Under the pieces are notes generated by a model. It made no database searches and was not told the origin of the DNA. It saw only the letters and a list, made by a program, of their open reading frames with translations. A stretch of 64,000 nucleotides of DNA from the NCBI RefSeq assembly GCF_006540085.1, contig NZ_BJOG01000004.1, positions 62,001-126,000 on the forward strand, in the 5' to 3' direction. How positions within the stretch are numbered: position 1 is the stretch's first letter; each line of letters opens with the position of its first letter. The DNA comes from Microbacterium oxydans. Lineage in GTDB: Bacteria; Actinomycetota; Actinomycetes; Actinomycetales; Microbacteriaceae. This document shows, one piece after another, positions 42,236-51,330 of this stretch. The position numbers were made by a program, and so were the translations under genes.

Positions 42236-43773
42236 CAGCGGTACCTCCCCTCGGCCCACCAGCGCTCGCCGGTGCAGAACACCAACCACGCACGGTCGTC
42301 GTCGTCGACGATCTGGAGCCGGTGTCCCCGCTTCCCGCCCCCTGGCGCCCAGCGTCGTTCGTGCACGGGCCAGGGTCCTGCCCAGGCCTGCACGGCGGAT
42401 CCGTCGATGCGGGCGGGGTCGTTCGAGAGCGAACCCCGCTCATCGACGCTGATGGTGCTCTCGTCCGCAGCGAACACGCCGATGGGTCTCGGCGGTCGGA
42501 AGACCTCGGCCGGCAGGGGGTCGGGAAGGCTCCCCGGCCACGGGGAGCCGGGGTCGCGGGGCGGGACGGTGCGCTCTCCCCACGGGGTGAGCACCTGGCG
42601 ATCCGCGAGCCAGCGACCACCGGCGACGGCGGCGGTGACCACACCCTGATGGCCCAGCATGGTCTGCACGCGCGAGACCGCATGGTGCAGACGTTCATCC
42701 GTGCCGGAGCCGAAGAGCCCCGGCTGGTGGTGCGCGGCATCGTCCACGGCCGCGGGAACGATCCGCACCGCCACGATGCCGCCGAACGCCCGCGCCTCGT
42801 CGACCGGCTCCTTCGCGGACTGCGCGGCCAGGGATTCCAGCTGCCAGCGCACCCGGTCGACGAGGTCGGAGGCGTCGAAACAGGTCGGATGCAGCCAGGA
42901 CCGGGAGAAGACGGCGCCGTTGTCGTCGGTCAGATCGATCCGCACCTCCGTGCAGACGAGGGAGGCGTCGCCCAGAGCGAGCATCACCGCGTCCGCCGTC
43001 TGACGCACCGCGAAGGCCACCTGGTCCGTTCCCCCCAGCGGGGAGTCGAACTCGATGGCCCGCACCAGCTCCGGATCGGGCGGGCGCGGCGTCAGCGGAC
43101 GGGAGTCGGCACCGGCGGCGAGGGCGTGCAAGCGGGCGCCGTGCTCGCCGAAACGGTCGCGCACGTCGAGCGCGGTGAGGGATGCGAATTCACCGAGCGT
43201 GCGCACGCCGAGCCTGACGAGGAGTCCGGCGATCTGCTCGTCGCGCAGCACCTGGACGGGATACGGTGCCAGGAACTCTCCGGACGCCCCCGGCGGCACC
43301 ACTGTGCATGGTGCGGTGCCGCGCGCCGCGATCTCAGCCGTGAACGGGCCGTCGGCGACGCCGACCCGCACCTCGGGGAACCCTGCATCGGCCAGGACGG
43401 CGGTGAGGGCTTCGGCGGCTTCCGCCTCTCCTCCGTGATAGCGGGAGATGCCTCTGGCGCGGAGGATCGCGAGTCCCGGTCGCAGCAGCGTGACCCCTGG
43501 CGCATGCTTCTCGATCAGGTGCAGCACCGGCAGGAAGGCCCGCTCGTCGCGGTCGGGGTCGTGGGAGAGCACGCGCAAAGAGGCGAGGTGCCCCTGCGCG
43601 ATCCTGCGGCGCTGACCGGTGCGCACACCGTGCTCCCTGGCGGACGCGGTGCAGGCGACGATCGTGTTCGCCTGCACCAGGGCGGTGGGCGGGTGCGGGG
43701 GAGCGATGCCGAGCGCCGCCCGCATCGGCCAATCGGGGAACCACAGCACCAGCACACGGAGCGGGCTGTTCAT
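42235..43773 (-). CDS. imuB: ImuB, Y-family polymerase-like mutasome hub
   Basis: This 512-aa protein has the Y-family fold (VLWFPDWPMRAAL, GLAILRARGISRYHGGE, then the little-finger region from about residue 230). The usual catalytic carboxylates (DxD, SIDE) are absent, as in ImuB, which binds the beta clamp and recruits DnaE2 rather than synthesising DNA. Its start overlaps the ImuA stop as ATGA. An ATG at 43788 is also in frame; 43773 is preferred because of GGAAG before it. A clamp-binding peptide was not located with certainty. Confidence 0.92.
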   Translation of the reverse strand: MNSPLRVLVLWFPDWPMRAALGIAPPHPPTALVQANTIVACTASAREHGVRTGQRRRIAQGHLASLRVLSHDPDRDERAFLPVLHLIEKHAPGVTLLRPGLAILRARGISRYHGGEAEAAEALTAVLADAGFPEVRVGVADGPFTAEIAARGTAPCTVVPPGASGEFLAPYPVQVLRDEQIAGLLVRLGVRTLGEFASLTALDVRDRFGEHGARLHALAAGADSRPLTPRPPDPELVRAIEFDSPLGGTDQVAFAVRQTADAVMLALGDASLVCTEVRIDLTDDNGAVFSRSWLHPTCFDASDLVDRVRWQLESLAAQSAKEPVDEARAFGGIVAVRIVPAAVDDAAHHQPGLFGSGTDERLHHAVSRVQTMLGHQGVVTAAVAGGRWLADRQVLTPWGERTVPPRDPGSPWPGSLPDPLPAEVFRPPRPIGVFAADESTISVDERGSLSNDPARIDGSAVQAWAGPWPVHERRWAPGGGKRGHRLQIVDDDDRAWLVFCTGERWWAEGRYR

Positions 43774-44576
43774 CCGGCTTCCGCCCATCGCAGGAGCTCA
43801 GGTGGCGGGGATCCGCTCGATATGGCGGTCTCCGGAACGAAAGCGGTCTCCGGAGCGAGCGCCGGCAGCGCGGTGAGCTCGGCTCCGACGGTCTCGACCG
43901 CACCATGTCCTCCTGGCAGCTGCACGCGCACGCTCGACGGACGAGGGCTGTGCCGTGTCCGGGCGGTCACCGTGACCGTGCAGTCCGAGAGCAGTCCCCA
44001 TCCGGCGCCGAGTCCGTGCCAGTGCGGGTCATGCAGGCGTATGGTTCCTTCGCTCTGTGGCCAGCGCTCCGCCCCCGGTGTCTCGGTGACGAGGAGTGTG
44101 CAACCGCGATCGCGCAGACGAGCGCTCAACCGGGCGACATCGGCGTCTCGTGCGCGTGAGCCGGGGGAGACGACGATCAGGGGCACGACCTCGGCCAGAG
44201 CGGATGTCGCGGCGAGCCAGCGATCTCCCGGCGTCGGTACGAGGATCAGGCGGGCGAGGTCGATGCCGAATGCGGCTGCGGCTTCCGCGCCGAGGGTCGG
44301 CATGCCGACCACGGCGCACCACAGCCCCTTCTGCGACGCGGCGCCGAGCAGCGCGAGGACGAGGCTCGGCGAAGGGGACACGGAGTAGGAGGTGCCGGTC
44401 TGCAGTCCCCCTTCCGGAAGGAGTGAGGCGAAAGCAGGGTCGAGGGGCAGCAGCGCCTGTTCGCTGCGCCGTCGTTGCATCCGGCTGATCTCGCGACGCA
44501 GCCGCAGCACTTCTCCCGCACGGGAGTCGCCCGTGGGGGAGAGCGAGGCGATTGCGTCGAGCCCGATCACCTGCAT
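43770..44576 (-). CDS. imuA: ImuA, SOS mutasome accessory protein
   Basis: This 268-aa protein is the first gene of the mutasome operon. The core ALLPLDPAFASLLPEGGLQTGTSYSVSPSPSLVLALLGAASQ resembles the RecA-like ImuA/ImuA' start, without a consensus Walker A. ImuA' interacts with ImuB and RecA and is essential for DnaE2-dependent mutagenesis. ATG 44576 is selected because longer starts to 44642 would put the LexA-like box inside the gene. The ribosome site is poor; translation may be leaderless from the AT-rich promoter just upstream. Confidence 0.88.
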   Translation of the reverse strand: MQVIGLDAIASLSPTGDSRAGEVLRLRREISRMQRRRSEQALLPLDPAFASLLPEGGLQTGTSYSVSPSPSLVLALLGAASQKGLWCAVVGMPTLGAEAAAAFGIDLARLILVPTPGDRWLAATSALAEVVPLIVVSPGSRARDADVARLSARLRDRGCTLLVTETPGAERWPQSEGTIRLHDPHWHGLGAGWGLLSDCTVTVTARTRHSPRPSSVRVQLPGGHGAVETVGAELTALPALAPETAFVPETAISSGSPPPELLRWAEAG

Positions 44577-44582
44577 CCTTTC

Positions 44583-44598
44583 TCGAAGATATATTCTA
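44583..44598 (-). promoter_or_regulatory. LexA-like SOS box upstream of imuA
   Basis: TCGAAGATATATTCTA fits the actinobacterial SOS box TCGAAC-N4-GTTCGA at nine of ten outer half-site positions. It lies seven bases before the imuA start in an unusually AT-rich stretch that also holds a -10-like TAGAAT/TATATT. Binding of LexA here would cover the start of transcription. Confidence 0.6.
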
Positions 44599-44703
44599 AT
44601 ATAACAAGTCGTCTGATCGACGATAGTTCGTACATCGGACATCCGCCAGGGGGTTGTCCACAGGCTGTCGAAGAGTGCTCCCTCGATCTCCTAACCTGCC
44701 GGG

Positions 44704-45174
44704 ATGGACATCCGGCTCACGCTCATCGCGCTCGTGCATGCTGCCTTGATCGGTGTCGGAGGCTGGCTCATCGTGATCGACGCCCGCACTCACCGTCTCC
44801 CCGATCGGATCGTGCTGCCGACGCTCGGTGTCCTCCTGGTGCTCGTGTCGATCGATGCTCTCGCCGCAGGGCAGTGGGCGTCGTCCGTGCGCGCCGCTAT
44901 CGGCCTTGTGGTCCTCGGTGGTTTCTATGCCGTGCTGCGGATGGTCAGCCGCGCGGGGATGGGCGGGGGAGACGTGAAGCTCGCCGCCGTCATCGGCCTG
45001 GTGCTGGGATGGCACGGCTGGCAGGCGCTGATGATCGGGGCGGCCTCGGCATTCGTGCTGGGCGCGCTCTATGCGCTGGTGCTCATCCTGCTGCGCAGAG
45101 CCGACGGAGCGACCCGCATCGCCTTCGGGCCCTGGATGATCGCCGGCGCCCTGCTCGGAGTCGCCTTCGGCTGA
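44704..45174 (+). CDS. A24-family prepilin peptidase
   Basis: This 156-aa polytopic protein has about five hydrophobic helices and the two aspartates of type IV prepilin peptidases: D27 in IDARTHRLPD and the GGGDVKL motif near residue 88. It lacks the N-terminal methyltransferase zinc domain, like TadV/CpaA-type short enzymes. No pilin gene is nearby. Leaderless initiation is possible because there is no clear ribosome site, and TAACCT lies nine bases before the ATG. Confidence 0.88.
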   Translation: MDIRLTLIALVHAALIGVGGWLIVIDARTHRLPDRIVLPTLGVLLVLVSIDALAAGQWASSVRAAIGLVVLGGFYAVLRMVSRAGMGGGDVKLAAVIGLVLGWHGWQALMIGAASAFVLGALYALVLILLRRADGATRIAFGPWMIAGALLGVAFG

Positions 45175-45223
45175 ACCCGCACGCCTCGCCCGCATTCTGC
45201 GACGACGGGGCTACCCTGAGCAC

Positions 45224-45436
45224 ATGGCACTCGCACGACTTCACGGCGGCCCGCTCGACGGGCAGATCATCCCCCTCGGCGACGCGGACGACAAGCTGAT
45301 CGTCCCCTACAGCGAGACGCAGGTGGTGTACAACCGCCGCGGCGAACCGCAGAACACCGGAGAGGGCGACGGTCCCACCGAGGTCGACTACTGGTTCGAG
45401 GAGTCGCTCGAGGACCTCACCCTCGAGGATGACTGA
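45224..45436 (+). CDS. small acidic hypothetical protein
   Basis: This 70-aa protein begins MALARLHGGPLDGQIIPLGD, with a beta-strand pattern, and ends in an acidic DYWFEESLEDLTLEDD. Similar small proteins starting with HGGPLDG are known as phage and actinobacterial hypothetical proteins of unknown role. It overlaps the CYTH gene by eight bases, so they are co-translated. Confidence 0.65.
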   Translation: MALARLHGGPLDGQIIPLGDADDKLIVPYSETQVVYNRRGEPQNTGEGDGPTEVDYWFEESLEDLTLEDD

Positions 45437-46043
45437 GCCGTCCCGCACGGTCGAGGTCGAGCGCAAGTACGACGTCGACCTCGAGACCCCGTTGCCCCGG
45501 TGGGAGAGGATCCCCGGCGTCGAGGCGGTCAGCACCGGAGAGGTCCGCGCCCTGGACGCCCGGTACTTCGACACCGCTGACGGCACTCTCTCGCGTGCCG
45601 GAGTGGCGCTGCGTCGTCGCACCGGCGGCCCCGACGAGGGCTGGCACGTGAAGGGCCCGCGACAGGGAGACGGTCGACTCGAACTCGGCTGGCCGCTGGG
45701 AGAGGGCGACACGCTCCCTCCCGCCGTGGCCGAGACCATCTCCGAATGGACGACAGCTCCGCTCACCCCGCTCGCCCGGATCGAGAACGACCGCACCGCC
45801 TATCTGCTCAGCGGCCCGCACGGGGTGGTCGCCGAGTTCGTCGACGATCGGGTGCGAGCGACCGATCTGCGCGGGAACGTGACGCGCGAATGGCGTGAGT
45901 GGGAGATGGAACTCGGTCTCGCCGCGCCCTCCGATGAGGCGGGACGCACCGCGTTCTTCGACGCGGTGGAGCAGGCGGTGGCTGCTGCCGGAGGCACGGA
46001 GTCGGCGTCGGGGTCGAAGCTCGCCAGAGCTCTCGGCGTCTAG
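45429..46043 (+). CDS. CYTH-domain phosphohydrolase-like protein
   Basis: This 204-aa protein starts with the CYTH signature E9-x-E11-x-K13 in VEVERKYDVD, followed by LDARYFDTADGTLSRAGVALRRRTGG and WHVKGP, then RIENDRTAYLL and GSKLARALGV. CYTH enzymes form a tunnel that hydrolyses triphosphates (thiamine triphosphate, inorganic triphosphate) with divalent metal. No CHAD domain is fused. The most likely activity is triphosphatase; the substrate is unproven. Confidence 0.92.
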   Translation: MTEPSRTVEVERKYDVDLETPLPRWERIPGVEAVSTGEVRALDARYFDTADGTLSRAGVALRRRTGGPDEGWHVKGPRQGDGRLELGWPLGEGDTLPPAVAETISEWTTAPLTPLARIENDRTAYLLSGPHGVVAEFVDDRVRATDLRGNVTREWREWEMELGLAAPSDEAGRTAFFDAVEQAVAAAGGTESASGSKLARALGV

Positions 46044-46105
46044 GGCGGACAGCGCTCGGGCGCAACCCCTTCCCCCCGAGCGGTGCGCAGTGCTTGAGTG
46101 ACACC

Positions 46106-47266
46106 ATGAGCCGAACGCCTGTGCTTCGATCGCTGCAGACGATCGTCCCCGACACCGTTCTCGTGCAGGAGCAGGTGCGTGACGTTTTCGCACAGCAGCC
46201 CGACCTGGGAAGACTCGCGCAACGGATCGTCACGACCTCGTTCAACGTCTCGGGCATCGACACCCGCCACACGGTGATCGATGAGCTGTCACCCGATTCG
46301 GACGTCACCGACCCCGTCTTCTTCGACCGCCGAACGGGCATGCTGCTCGCTCCGGGCACGAAAGCGCGCAACGACTTCTACACCCGTGAGGCCACCGTGC
46401 TCTTCGTCGAGGCCGCGCGGCGGGCGATCGACGCCGACCCCGACCTCCGCCCCGCCGATGTGACACACGTCATCACGGTCTCCTGCACCGGGTTCCACGC
46501 CCCTGGTCCCGAGTACGAGATCGTGCGCGCGCTCGGCCTCTCCGATGCCGTGCAGCGCTTCCACTTCGGATTCATGGGCTGCTATGCGTCGATGCCGGCG
46601 CTCCGGGCCGCGAGTCAGTTCTGCGCCGCGGACGAGAACGCGGTCGTCCTGGTCGTGAGCGTCGAACTGTGCACCCTTCACCTTCGCACCTCGGAGAACC
46701 CCGACACGATCGTCGCGTCTTCGCTGTTCGCCGACGGTGCGGCCGCCGGAATCGTCACGGCACGCGACCTCCCCTCCCCGGTTCCCGCACTGCGCCTGGA
46801 TCGCTTCCACACCGCGATCGCGCCGGAAGGCGAGAAGGACATGGCCTGGACGATCGGAGACACCGGTTTCGAGATGATCCTCTCCACGGCCGTCCCGCAG
46901 ATCATCGGCGAGACCATCATCGGTGCGCTCCGGCCGCTGTACAGTCCGGAAGAGGACCTCGGGCAGGCCTTCGAAGGCGGCGGCGTGGGGGAAGCCGTGC
47001 AGCATTGGGCCATCCATCCGGGCGGACGCAGCATCCTCGACAAGGTGCAGGAGCGGCTGAACCTCAGCGACGCTCAACTGCACCCGGCCAGGGAGGTGCT
47101 ACGGAACAACGGCAACATGTCCAGCGCGACCGTGCTGTTCATCCTGAAACGGATCCTCGAGGAGGAGGGTGCCCGTGCCGGTGACCGCGTCTCCGCGATG
47201 GCTTTCGGGCCGGGGCTGACCGCCGAGAGCGCGCTGATGACCGTCGTGGCACCGCCTCGTTCATGA
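46106..47266 (+). CDS. type III polyketide synthase
   Basis: This 386-aa protein has a thiolase-fold core with the catalytic triad visible: C159 in GFMGCYASM, H304 in WAIHPGGRS and N337 in NNGNMSSAT. Bacterial members of this type extend fatty acyl starters with malonyl-CoA to make alkylresorcinols, alkylpyrones or related lipids. ATG 46106 is taken as the start; TTG 46094 is an alternative. It overlaps the methyltransferase as ATGA. With a methyltransferase and a flavin monooxygenase following, the operon resembles Streptomyces srsABC for methylated phenolic lipids or quinones. Confidence 0.94.
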   Translation: MSRTPVLRSLQTIVPDTVLVQEQVRDVFAQQPDLGRLAQRIVTTSFNVSGIDTRHTVIDELSPDSDVTDPVFFDRRTGMLLAPGTKARNDFYTREATVLFVEAARRAIDADPDLRPADVTHVITVSCTGFHAPGPEYEIVRALGLSDAVQRFHFGFMGCYASMPALRAASQFCAADENAVVLVVSVELCTLHLRTSENPDTIVASSLFADGAAAGIVTARDLPSPVPALRLDRFHTAIAPEGEKDMAWTIGDTGFEMILSTAVPQIIGETIIGALRPLYSPEEDLGQAFEGGGVGEAVQHWAIHPGGRSILDKVQERLNLSDAQLHPAREVLRNNGNMSSATVLFILKRILEEEGARAGDRVSAMAFGPGLTAESALMTVVAPPRS

Positions 47267-48000
47267 CCCGGCCTCTCACGACGCGGGACGTCGACACCCG
47301 CGAGTTGATGGACGACCCGGACGCCGATGCGCGGATGCTGGCCCGGACCTATGGGCGGTTCGGGTTCGTGAACGCTCTGGTCTCCCGCCCGGGTAGCCTC
47401 TACCGGCGTGACGTCCGGCCACGGGCCGCGCACGCCAGGGAGCAGTCGCGCGCCTTGCGTATCCTCGACGTCGGTGCGGGTGGGGGAGATCTCTGTCGGC
47501 TGCTCGCCTGGAGACTGCGTCGGGACGGCTTCGATGCAGAGGTCACCGCGCTCGACGCCGACGTGCGGGCGATCCGCTGGGCATCGGCGCACGATCGCGG
47601 CGCGGGCATCCGCTACCGTCGTGCCCTCACGACCGAGCTGGTGGCTGCGGGAGAGATCTACGACATGGTGCTGTCCAATCACGTGCTGCATCATCTCGAC
47701 GATGCCGAGCTGCGGACGGTGCTCGACGACTCCGTGCGGCTCGTCGCTCCCGGCGGGATGGTCTCGCACCGTGACATCGCCCGGAGCCGCACCGCTCATG
47801 CGCTGTTCTCCGCGGCCACCTGGACGATCTCGAGCACCCTCCTCGCGGACTCGTTCATCCGTGAGGACGGTCTCATCAGCATCCGCCGCTCGTACACGAC
47901 GGCCGAGCTCAGGGCGATCGCTCCTCCCGGATGGGTCGTCCGCGGCAGCGTGCCCTCTCGACTGGAGCTGCGGTGGGTGGGAGCGCATGCCCGAACATGA
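47263..48000 (+). CDS. class I SAM-dependent methyltransferase
   Basis: This 245-aa Rossmann methyltransferase has motif I LRILDVGAGGGDLCRLL, an acidic motif II around VTALDADVRAIRWA, and LSNHVLHHLDD. It overlaps the type III PKS at one end and the FAD monooxygenase by 14 bp at the other, so the three are one translational unit. It probably methylates the polyketide product or a hydroxylated derivative. It is a soluble enzyme, unlike the membrane-type methyltransferase SrsB of Streptomyces, so the chemistry may differ. Confidence 0.9.
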   Translation: MTRPLTTRDVDTRELMDDPDADARMLARTYGRFGFVNALVSRPGSLYRRDVRPRAAHAREQSRALRILDVGAGGGDLCRLLAWRLRRDGFDAEVTALDADVRAIRWASAHDRGAGIRYRRALTTELVAAGEIYDMVLSNHVLHHLDDAELRTVLDDSVRLVAPGGMVSHRDIARSRTAHALFSAATWTISSTLLADSFIREDGLISIRRSYTTAELRAIAPPGWVVRGSVPSRLELRWVGAHART

Positions 48001-49105
48001 CGTCCTGATCGTCGGTGCGGGTCCTGTCGGTCTGCTGCTGGCCTGTCTGTTGGCGCAGGAGGGGCTGCGGGTGACGATCTGCGAGCGGCGGACGGGGACC
48101 GACGACCGGACCAGAGCCATCGGCATCCACCGTCCCGGCCTGGATGCCCTGGACGCGGCAGGGGTCGGCGGCGAGGTGCGGGCGGACGCGCTGCGACTCG
48201 CGGGCGGCGAGGTGCGTAGCCGTCGGCGGACTCTGGCGACGCTGACCTTCGACCGCGACCGCCCGGTCCTGGTGCTTCCGCAACCTCACACGGATGCGGT
48301 GCTGCGCGCCCGTCTGCGCGCGCTCGCTCCCGACGCTCTGGTCGTCGGCTGCGAGGTGCGCGAGGTGCGCCAGACCAATGACGAGGTCGTCGTCGCGACG
48401 GAGACGATCGAAGGATCACGCGAGGTCACCGCATCGATGGTGGTGGTCGCCGACGGGGTGCGGAGCCGACTGCGCGGTGACCTGCGGATCGGCTGGCGTC
48501 CTCGGCCGGGGTGCGGGTCGTATTCGATGCTCGACGTGCACGACGAGACTCCGGGTGACCGCGCGATCCTGCACTGCGAGCCGGATGGACTCGTCGAGTG
48601 CTTCCCGCTGCCGGCTGGGCGGCGCCGATGGGTGGTGAGGGAGGGGGACGAGGGGGTCGGTTCCGCAGCGGGCTTCCGCACGGCCGTCCGGCAGCGCACC
48701 GGGATCGACCTCGAGCTCCCGGTGGGCGCGCAACCGGCGTCGTTCGTCGCCGCGCAGCACATGGCCACACGGGTGCATCGGGGGAGGGCCGTGCTCCTGG
48801 GTGATGCCGCGCACGAGGTCAGCCCGATCGGAGGGCAGGGGATGAACCTGGGGTGGGCCGACGCCGTGCGCCTCGCCGAGCAGCTCGTCCGTTCCCTCCC
48901 GACACGGGTTCCCGACCTCGCCGCCTACGACCATCGCGTGCGCCGGGCTGCCGCCATGGCCGGACGACGCTCGAGGTTCTATATGTCGATGGGCGCGCCG
49001 GCGCCGGCTGCGGTCGTGCAGGGCAGGGAGCTGGTGATGCGCGCCCTCGGTTCGGCGCCGTTGCGGGGCTGGACGACGGGTCTGCTCACGATGCGCGGGA
49101 TCTGA
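47987..49105 (+). CDS. FAD-dependent monooxygenase
   Basis: This 372-aa protein is a PHBH-fold flavoprotein: DVLIVGAGPVGLLLACLLA (FAD dinucleotide loop), VVVADGVRSRLRGDL (the DG motif) and LLGDAAHEVSPIGGQGMNLGWADAVRLAEQL (the GD motif binding FAD ribityl). These enzymes hydroxylate phenolic rings, which fits oxidation of a type III PKS-derived resorcinol to a quinone. ATG 47987 has a GGGAG site and overlaps the methyltransferase. It is the last gene of the operon, followed by a terminator. Confidence 0.92.
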   Translation: MPEHDVLIVGAGPVGLLLACLLAQEGLRVTICERRTGTDDRTRAIGIHRPGLDALDAAGVGGEVRADALRLAGGEVRSRRRTLATLTFDRDRPVLVLPQPHTDAVLRARLRALAPDALVVGCEVREVRQTNDEVVVATETIEGSREVTASMVVVADGVRSRLRGDLRIGWRPRPGCGSYSMLDVHDETPGDRAILHCEPDGLVECFPLPAGRRRWVVREGDEGVGSAAGFRTAVRQRTGIDLELPVGAQPASFVAAQHMATRVHRGRAVLLGDAAHEVSPIGGQGMNLGWADAVRLAEQLVRSLPTRVPDLAAYDHRVRRAAAMAGRRSRFYMSMGAPAPAAVVQGRELVMRALGSAPLRGWTTGLLTMRGI

Positions 49106-49120
49106 CGCCGGCTCCGGGAT

Positions 49121-49162
49121 GCAGAAGGCCCGGGTCCGCTGTGCGCGGACCGGGCCTTCTGC
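49121..49162. terminator. bidirectional terminator between polyketide operon and lpdA
   Basis: Arms 49121-49139 and 49145-49162 pair almost perfectly (one bulged G) around a 5-nt loop. It serves convergent transcripts. Confidence 0.8.
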
Positions 49163-49172
49163 GGAGTCTCGA

Positions 49173-50570
49173 TCAGAAGTTGATCATGTGGCCTGCGAGG
49201 CCGTGGAAGCCCTCCTGCAGCGCCTCCGACAGCGTCGGGTGCGTGTGCACGTTGCGGGCCAGCTCGAGAGCCGTGAGGTCCCACTTCTGTGCGAGCGTCA
49301 GCTCGGGGAGGAGCTCCGACACATCGGGGCCGATCATGTGCGCGCCGATGAGCTCGAGGTGCTCGGCGTCGGCGATCAGCTTGACGAAGCCGACCGGCTC
49401 GCCGAGGCCGTGTGCCTTGCCGTTCGCCATGAACGGGAAGGTCGCGACCTTGATCTCGCGTCCCTCGTCCTTGGCCTGCTGCTCGGTGAGGCCGAACGAG
49501 GCGACCTGCGGGGAGCAGAACGTCGCACGCGGCATCATGCGGTAGTCGCCCAGCGTCTGGGTCTCGGCGCCGCCGATGGTCTCGGCCGCGACCACACCCT
49601 GGGCCTCGGCCACGTGGGCGAGCTGCAGCTTGGCGGTCACATCGCCGATCGCGTAGATGCCCTCCACATTGGTGCGCATGTGGTCGTCGATGTCGATCGC
49701 GCCGCGCTCGGTCAGCTTCACGCCGGTCTTCTCCAGGCCGAAGCCCTCGATGTTCGGGGCGAACCCGACCGACATGAGAACCTTGCCGGCCTCGATCGAC
49801 GACTGCTGTCCGTCCTTGCCGGTGTAGGTGACGGTGACGGACGAGCCGTTGTCGACGACCGACTCGACCTTGGTCGAGGTGAGGATGTCGACGCCGTAGT
49901 TCTTGTACTGCTTCGTGATCTCCTTCGACACGTCCGCATCCTCGTTGGGGAGTGCGCGGTCGAGGAACTCGATGATGGTCACCTTGACGCCGTAGTTCGT
50001 CAGGACGTAGGCGAACTCCATGCCGATGGCGCCGGCGCCGACGATGACGATCGACTCGGGCAGGTCCCGGGTCATGATCTGCTCTTCGTAGGTGACGACG
50101 TTCTCGCTGAGCGTGACACCGGGGAGCAGACGCACCTTGGAGCCGGTGGCGATGATCACGTTGTCGAACGTGACCTCTTCGGTGGAGCCGTCGGCCTTGG
50201 CGACCGAGATCGCCTTGGGGCCGGTGAAGGTGCCGCGACCGTTGTACTCGGTCACCTTGTTCTTCTTCATCAGGAAGTGGATGCCCTTGACGCGACCCTC
50301 CGCGACCTCCCGGCTGCGGTCGAACGCCTTGCCGAAGTCGATCGTGAACTCGCCGGAGATCCCGAAGAAGTCGGCCTTGTGGTTCAGGGTGTGCGCGAGC
50401 TCCGCGTTCTTCAGGAGCGCCTTGGAGGGGATGCAGCCGACGTTGAGGCAGACACCACCCCAGTACTTCTCCTCGATGATGGCGGTGGAGAGACCGAGCT
50501 GCGCGCTGCGAACCGCAGCGACGTATCCGCCAGGACCTGCACCAAGGATGACGACGTCGTAGTGTGGCAT
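49173..50570 (-). CDS. lpdA: dihydrolipoyl dehydrogenase
   Basis: This 465-aa E3 enzyme reoxidises lipoyl groups of pyruvate and 2-oxoglutarate dehydrogenase complexes with NAD+. It shows the FAD loop [12 protein letters not shown], the redox disulphide C41-x4-C46 in [13 protein letters not shown], the NAD loop [11 protein letters not shown] and the C-terminal HTHPTLSEA with the active-site histidine. Length and motifs are standard. A CopC-like gene lies 9 bp upstream on the same strand; a functional link is not obvious. Confidence 0.97.
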   Translation of the reverse strand: MPHYDVVILGAGPGGYVAAVRSAQLGLSTAIIEEKYWGGVCLNVGCIPSKALLKNAELAHTLNHKADFFGISGEFTIDFGKAFDRSREVAEGRVKGIHFLMKKNKVTEYNGRGTFTGPKAISVAKADGSTEEVTFDNVIIATGSKVRLLPGVTLSENVVTYEEQIMTRDLPESIVIVGAGAIGMEFAYVLTNYGVKVTIIEFLDRALPNEDADVSKEITKQYKNYGVDILTSTKVESVVDNGSSVTVTYTGKDGQQSSIEAGKVLMSVGFAPNIEGFGLEKTGVKLTERGAIDIDDHMRTNVEGIYAIGDVTAKLQLAHVAEAQGVVAAETIGGAETQTLGDYRMMPRATFCSPQVASFGLTEQQAKDEGREIKVATFPFMANGKAHGLGEPVGFVKLIADAEHLELIGAHMIGPDVSELLPELTLAQKWDLTALELARNVHTHPTLSEALQEGFHGLAGHMINF

Positions 50571-50579
50571 GCCTTAAGC

Positions 50580-51230
50580 CTATCGCTCCGAGGGGGTGTC
50601 GGAATCGGTCGCGGCCGCGCCTCGGCGGCGGCTCATGACGATCCAGACGACCACGCCGGCGACCACGAGCACAGCGAGGATCGCGACGATCCAGATCGCC
50701 GCCGATCCACCCGCCTCGTCATCCGCGTTCGCGGTCGGCGTGCTCGTCACCTCGGGGGATGCCGTCTGCTCCGCGGTCGGCGCGGCCGTCGTCGGTGCGG
50801 CGCTGGGCTCCTCCGTGGCGGCTCCTTCGTCCCCCACGGTCACGGTGAAGGAGTACTCGCCGGAGGTGGGGTGCCCGTCGCTCGACACGACCTTCCAGAT
50901 CACGTGATAGGCACCGGCCGGTCCCGCGCCCTGCAGGGGCTGCGTGACGATCGCACCGTCGACCGTCGCCGGCCCGTCCGTGATCGGGTTCCCCGCGGGG
51001 TCGGTCACGACGACCTCGGTCGCGCCCTCGCCGCCGATCAGCTTCGCGCTGAAGGTGAGGGTCAGCGTGTCGGGGACCGTCTCGACCGACTCGTCGGCTG
51101 CCGGTGACGACGAGACGAGCGCGTCGTGCGCCGAGGCCGATAGCGGGGAGAGGAACACGAGGAGGGCGGCGAGCAGGGTCGCGGCGAGGGCGATCGGTGC
51201 GGCCGAGCGGCTCAGAGCTTTGGTCTTCAC
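50580..51230 (-). CDS. exported CopC-domain protein with C-terminal membrane anchor
   Basis: This 216-aa protein has a signal peptide (cleavage near ASA-H at residue 34-35), an N-terminal CopC immunoglobulin-like domain, a Thr/Ala/Pro-rich linker and a final transmembrane helix (about 187-207) followed by basic residues. The mature protein starts with histidine (HDALVSSSP) and keeps SSDGHPTSGEYSF, the usual Cu(II) site, as in CopC/YobA proteins. It probably binds copper outside the membrane. No CopD gene adjoins it. Confidence 0.88.
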   Translation of the reverse strand: MKTKALSRSAAPIALAATLLAALLVFLSPLSASAHDALVSSSPAADESVETVPDTLTLTFSAKLIGGEGATEVVVTDPAGNPITDGPATVDGAIVTQPLQGAGPAGAYHVIWKVVSSDGHPTSGEYSFTVTVGDEGAATEEPSAAPTTAAPTAEQTASPEVTSTPTANADDEAGGSAAIWIVAILAVLVVAGVVVWIVMSRRRGAAATDSDTPSER

Positions 51231-51330
51231 GAGTACAGCCTATGAATCCTCGGTATGGGACGGCTGAGTGTGGATGCGCCCTCCCGCGAGCCCCTCGGCA
51301 TCCGTTAGTCTGGACAACCAGGAGGGCACA

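Noticed and set aside
39014..42649. A 1211-codon open frame on the plus strand opposite dnaE2
   Set aside because: It has no recognisable domain, and long antisense frames are common opposite GC-rich genes. The minus strand carries clear DnaE2 motifs over the same span.
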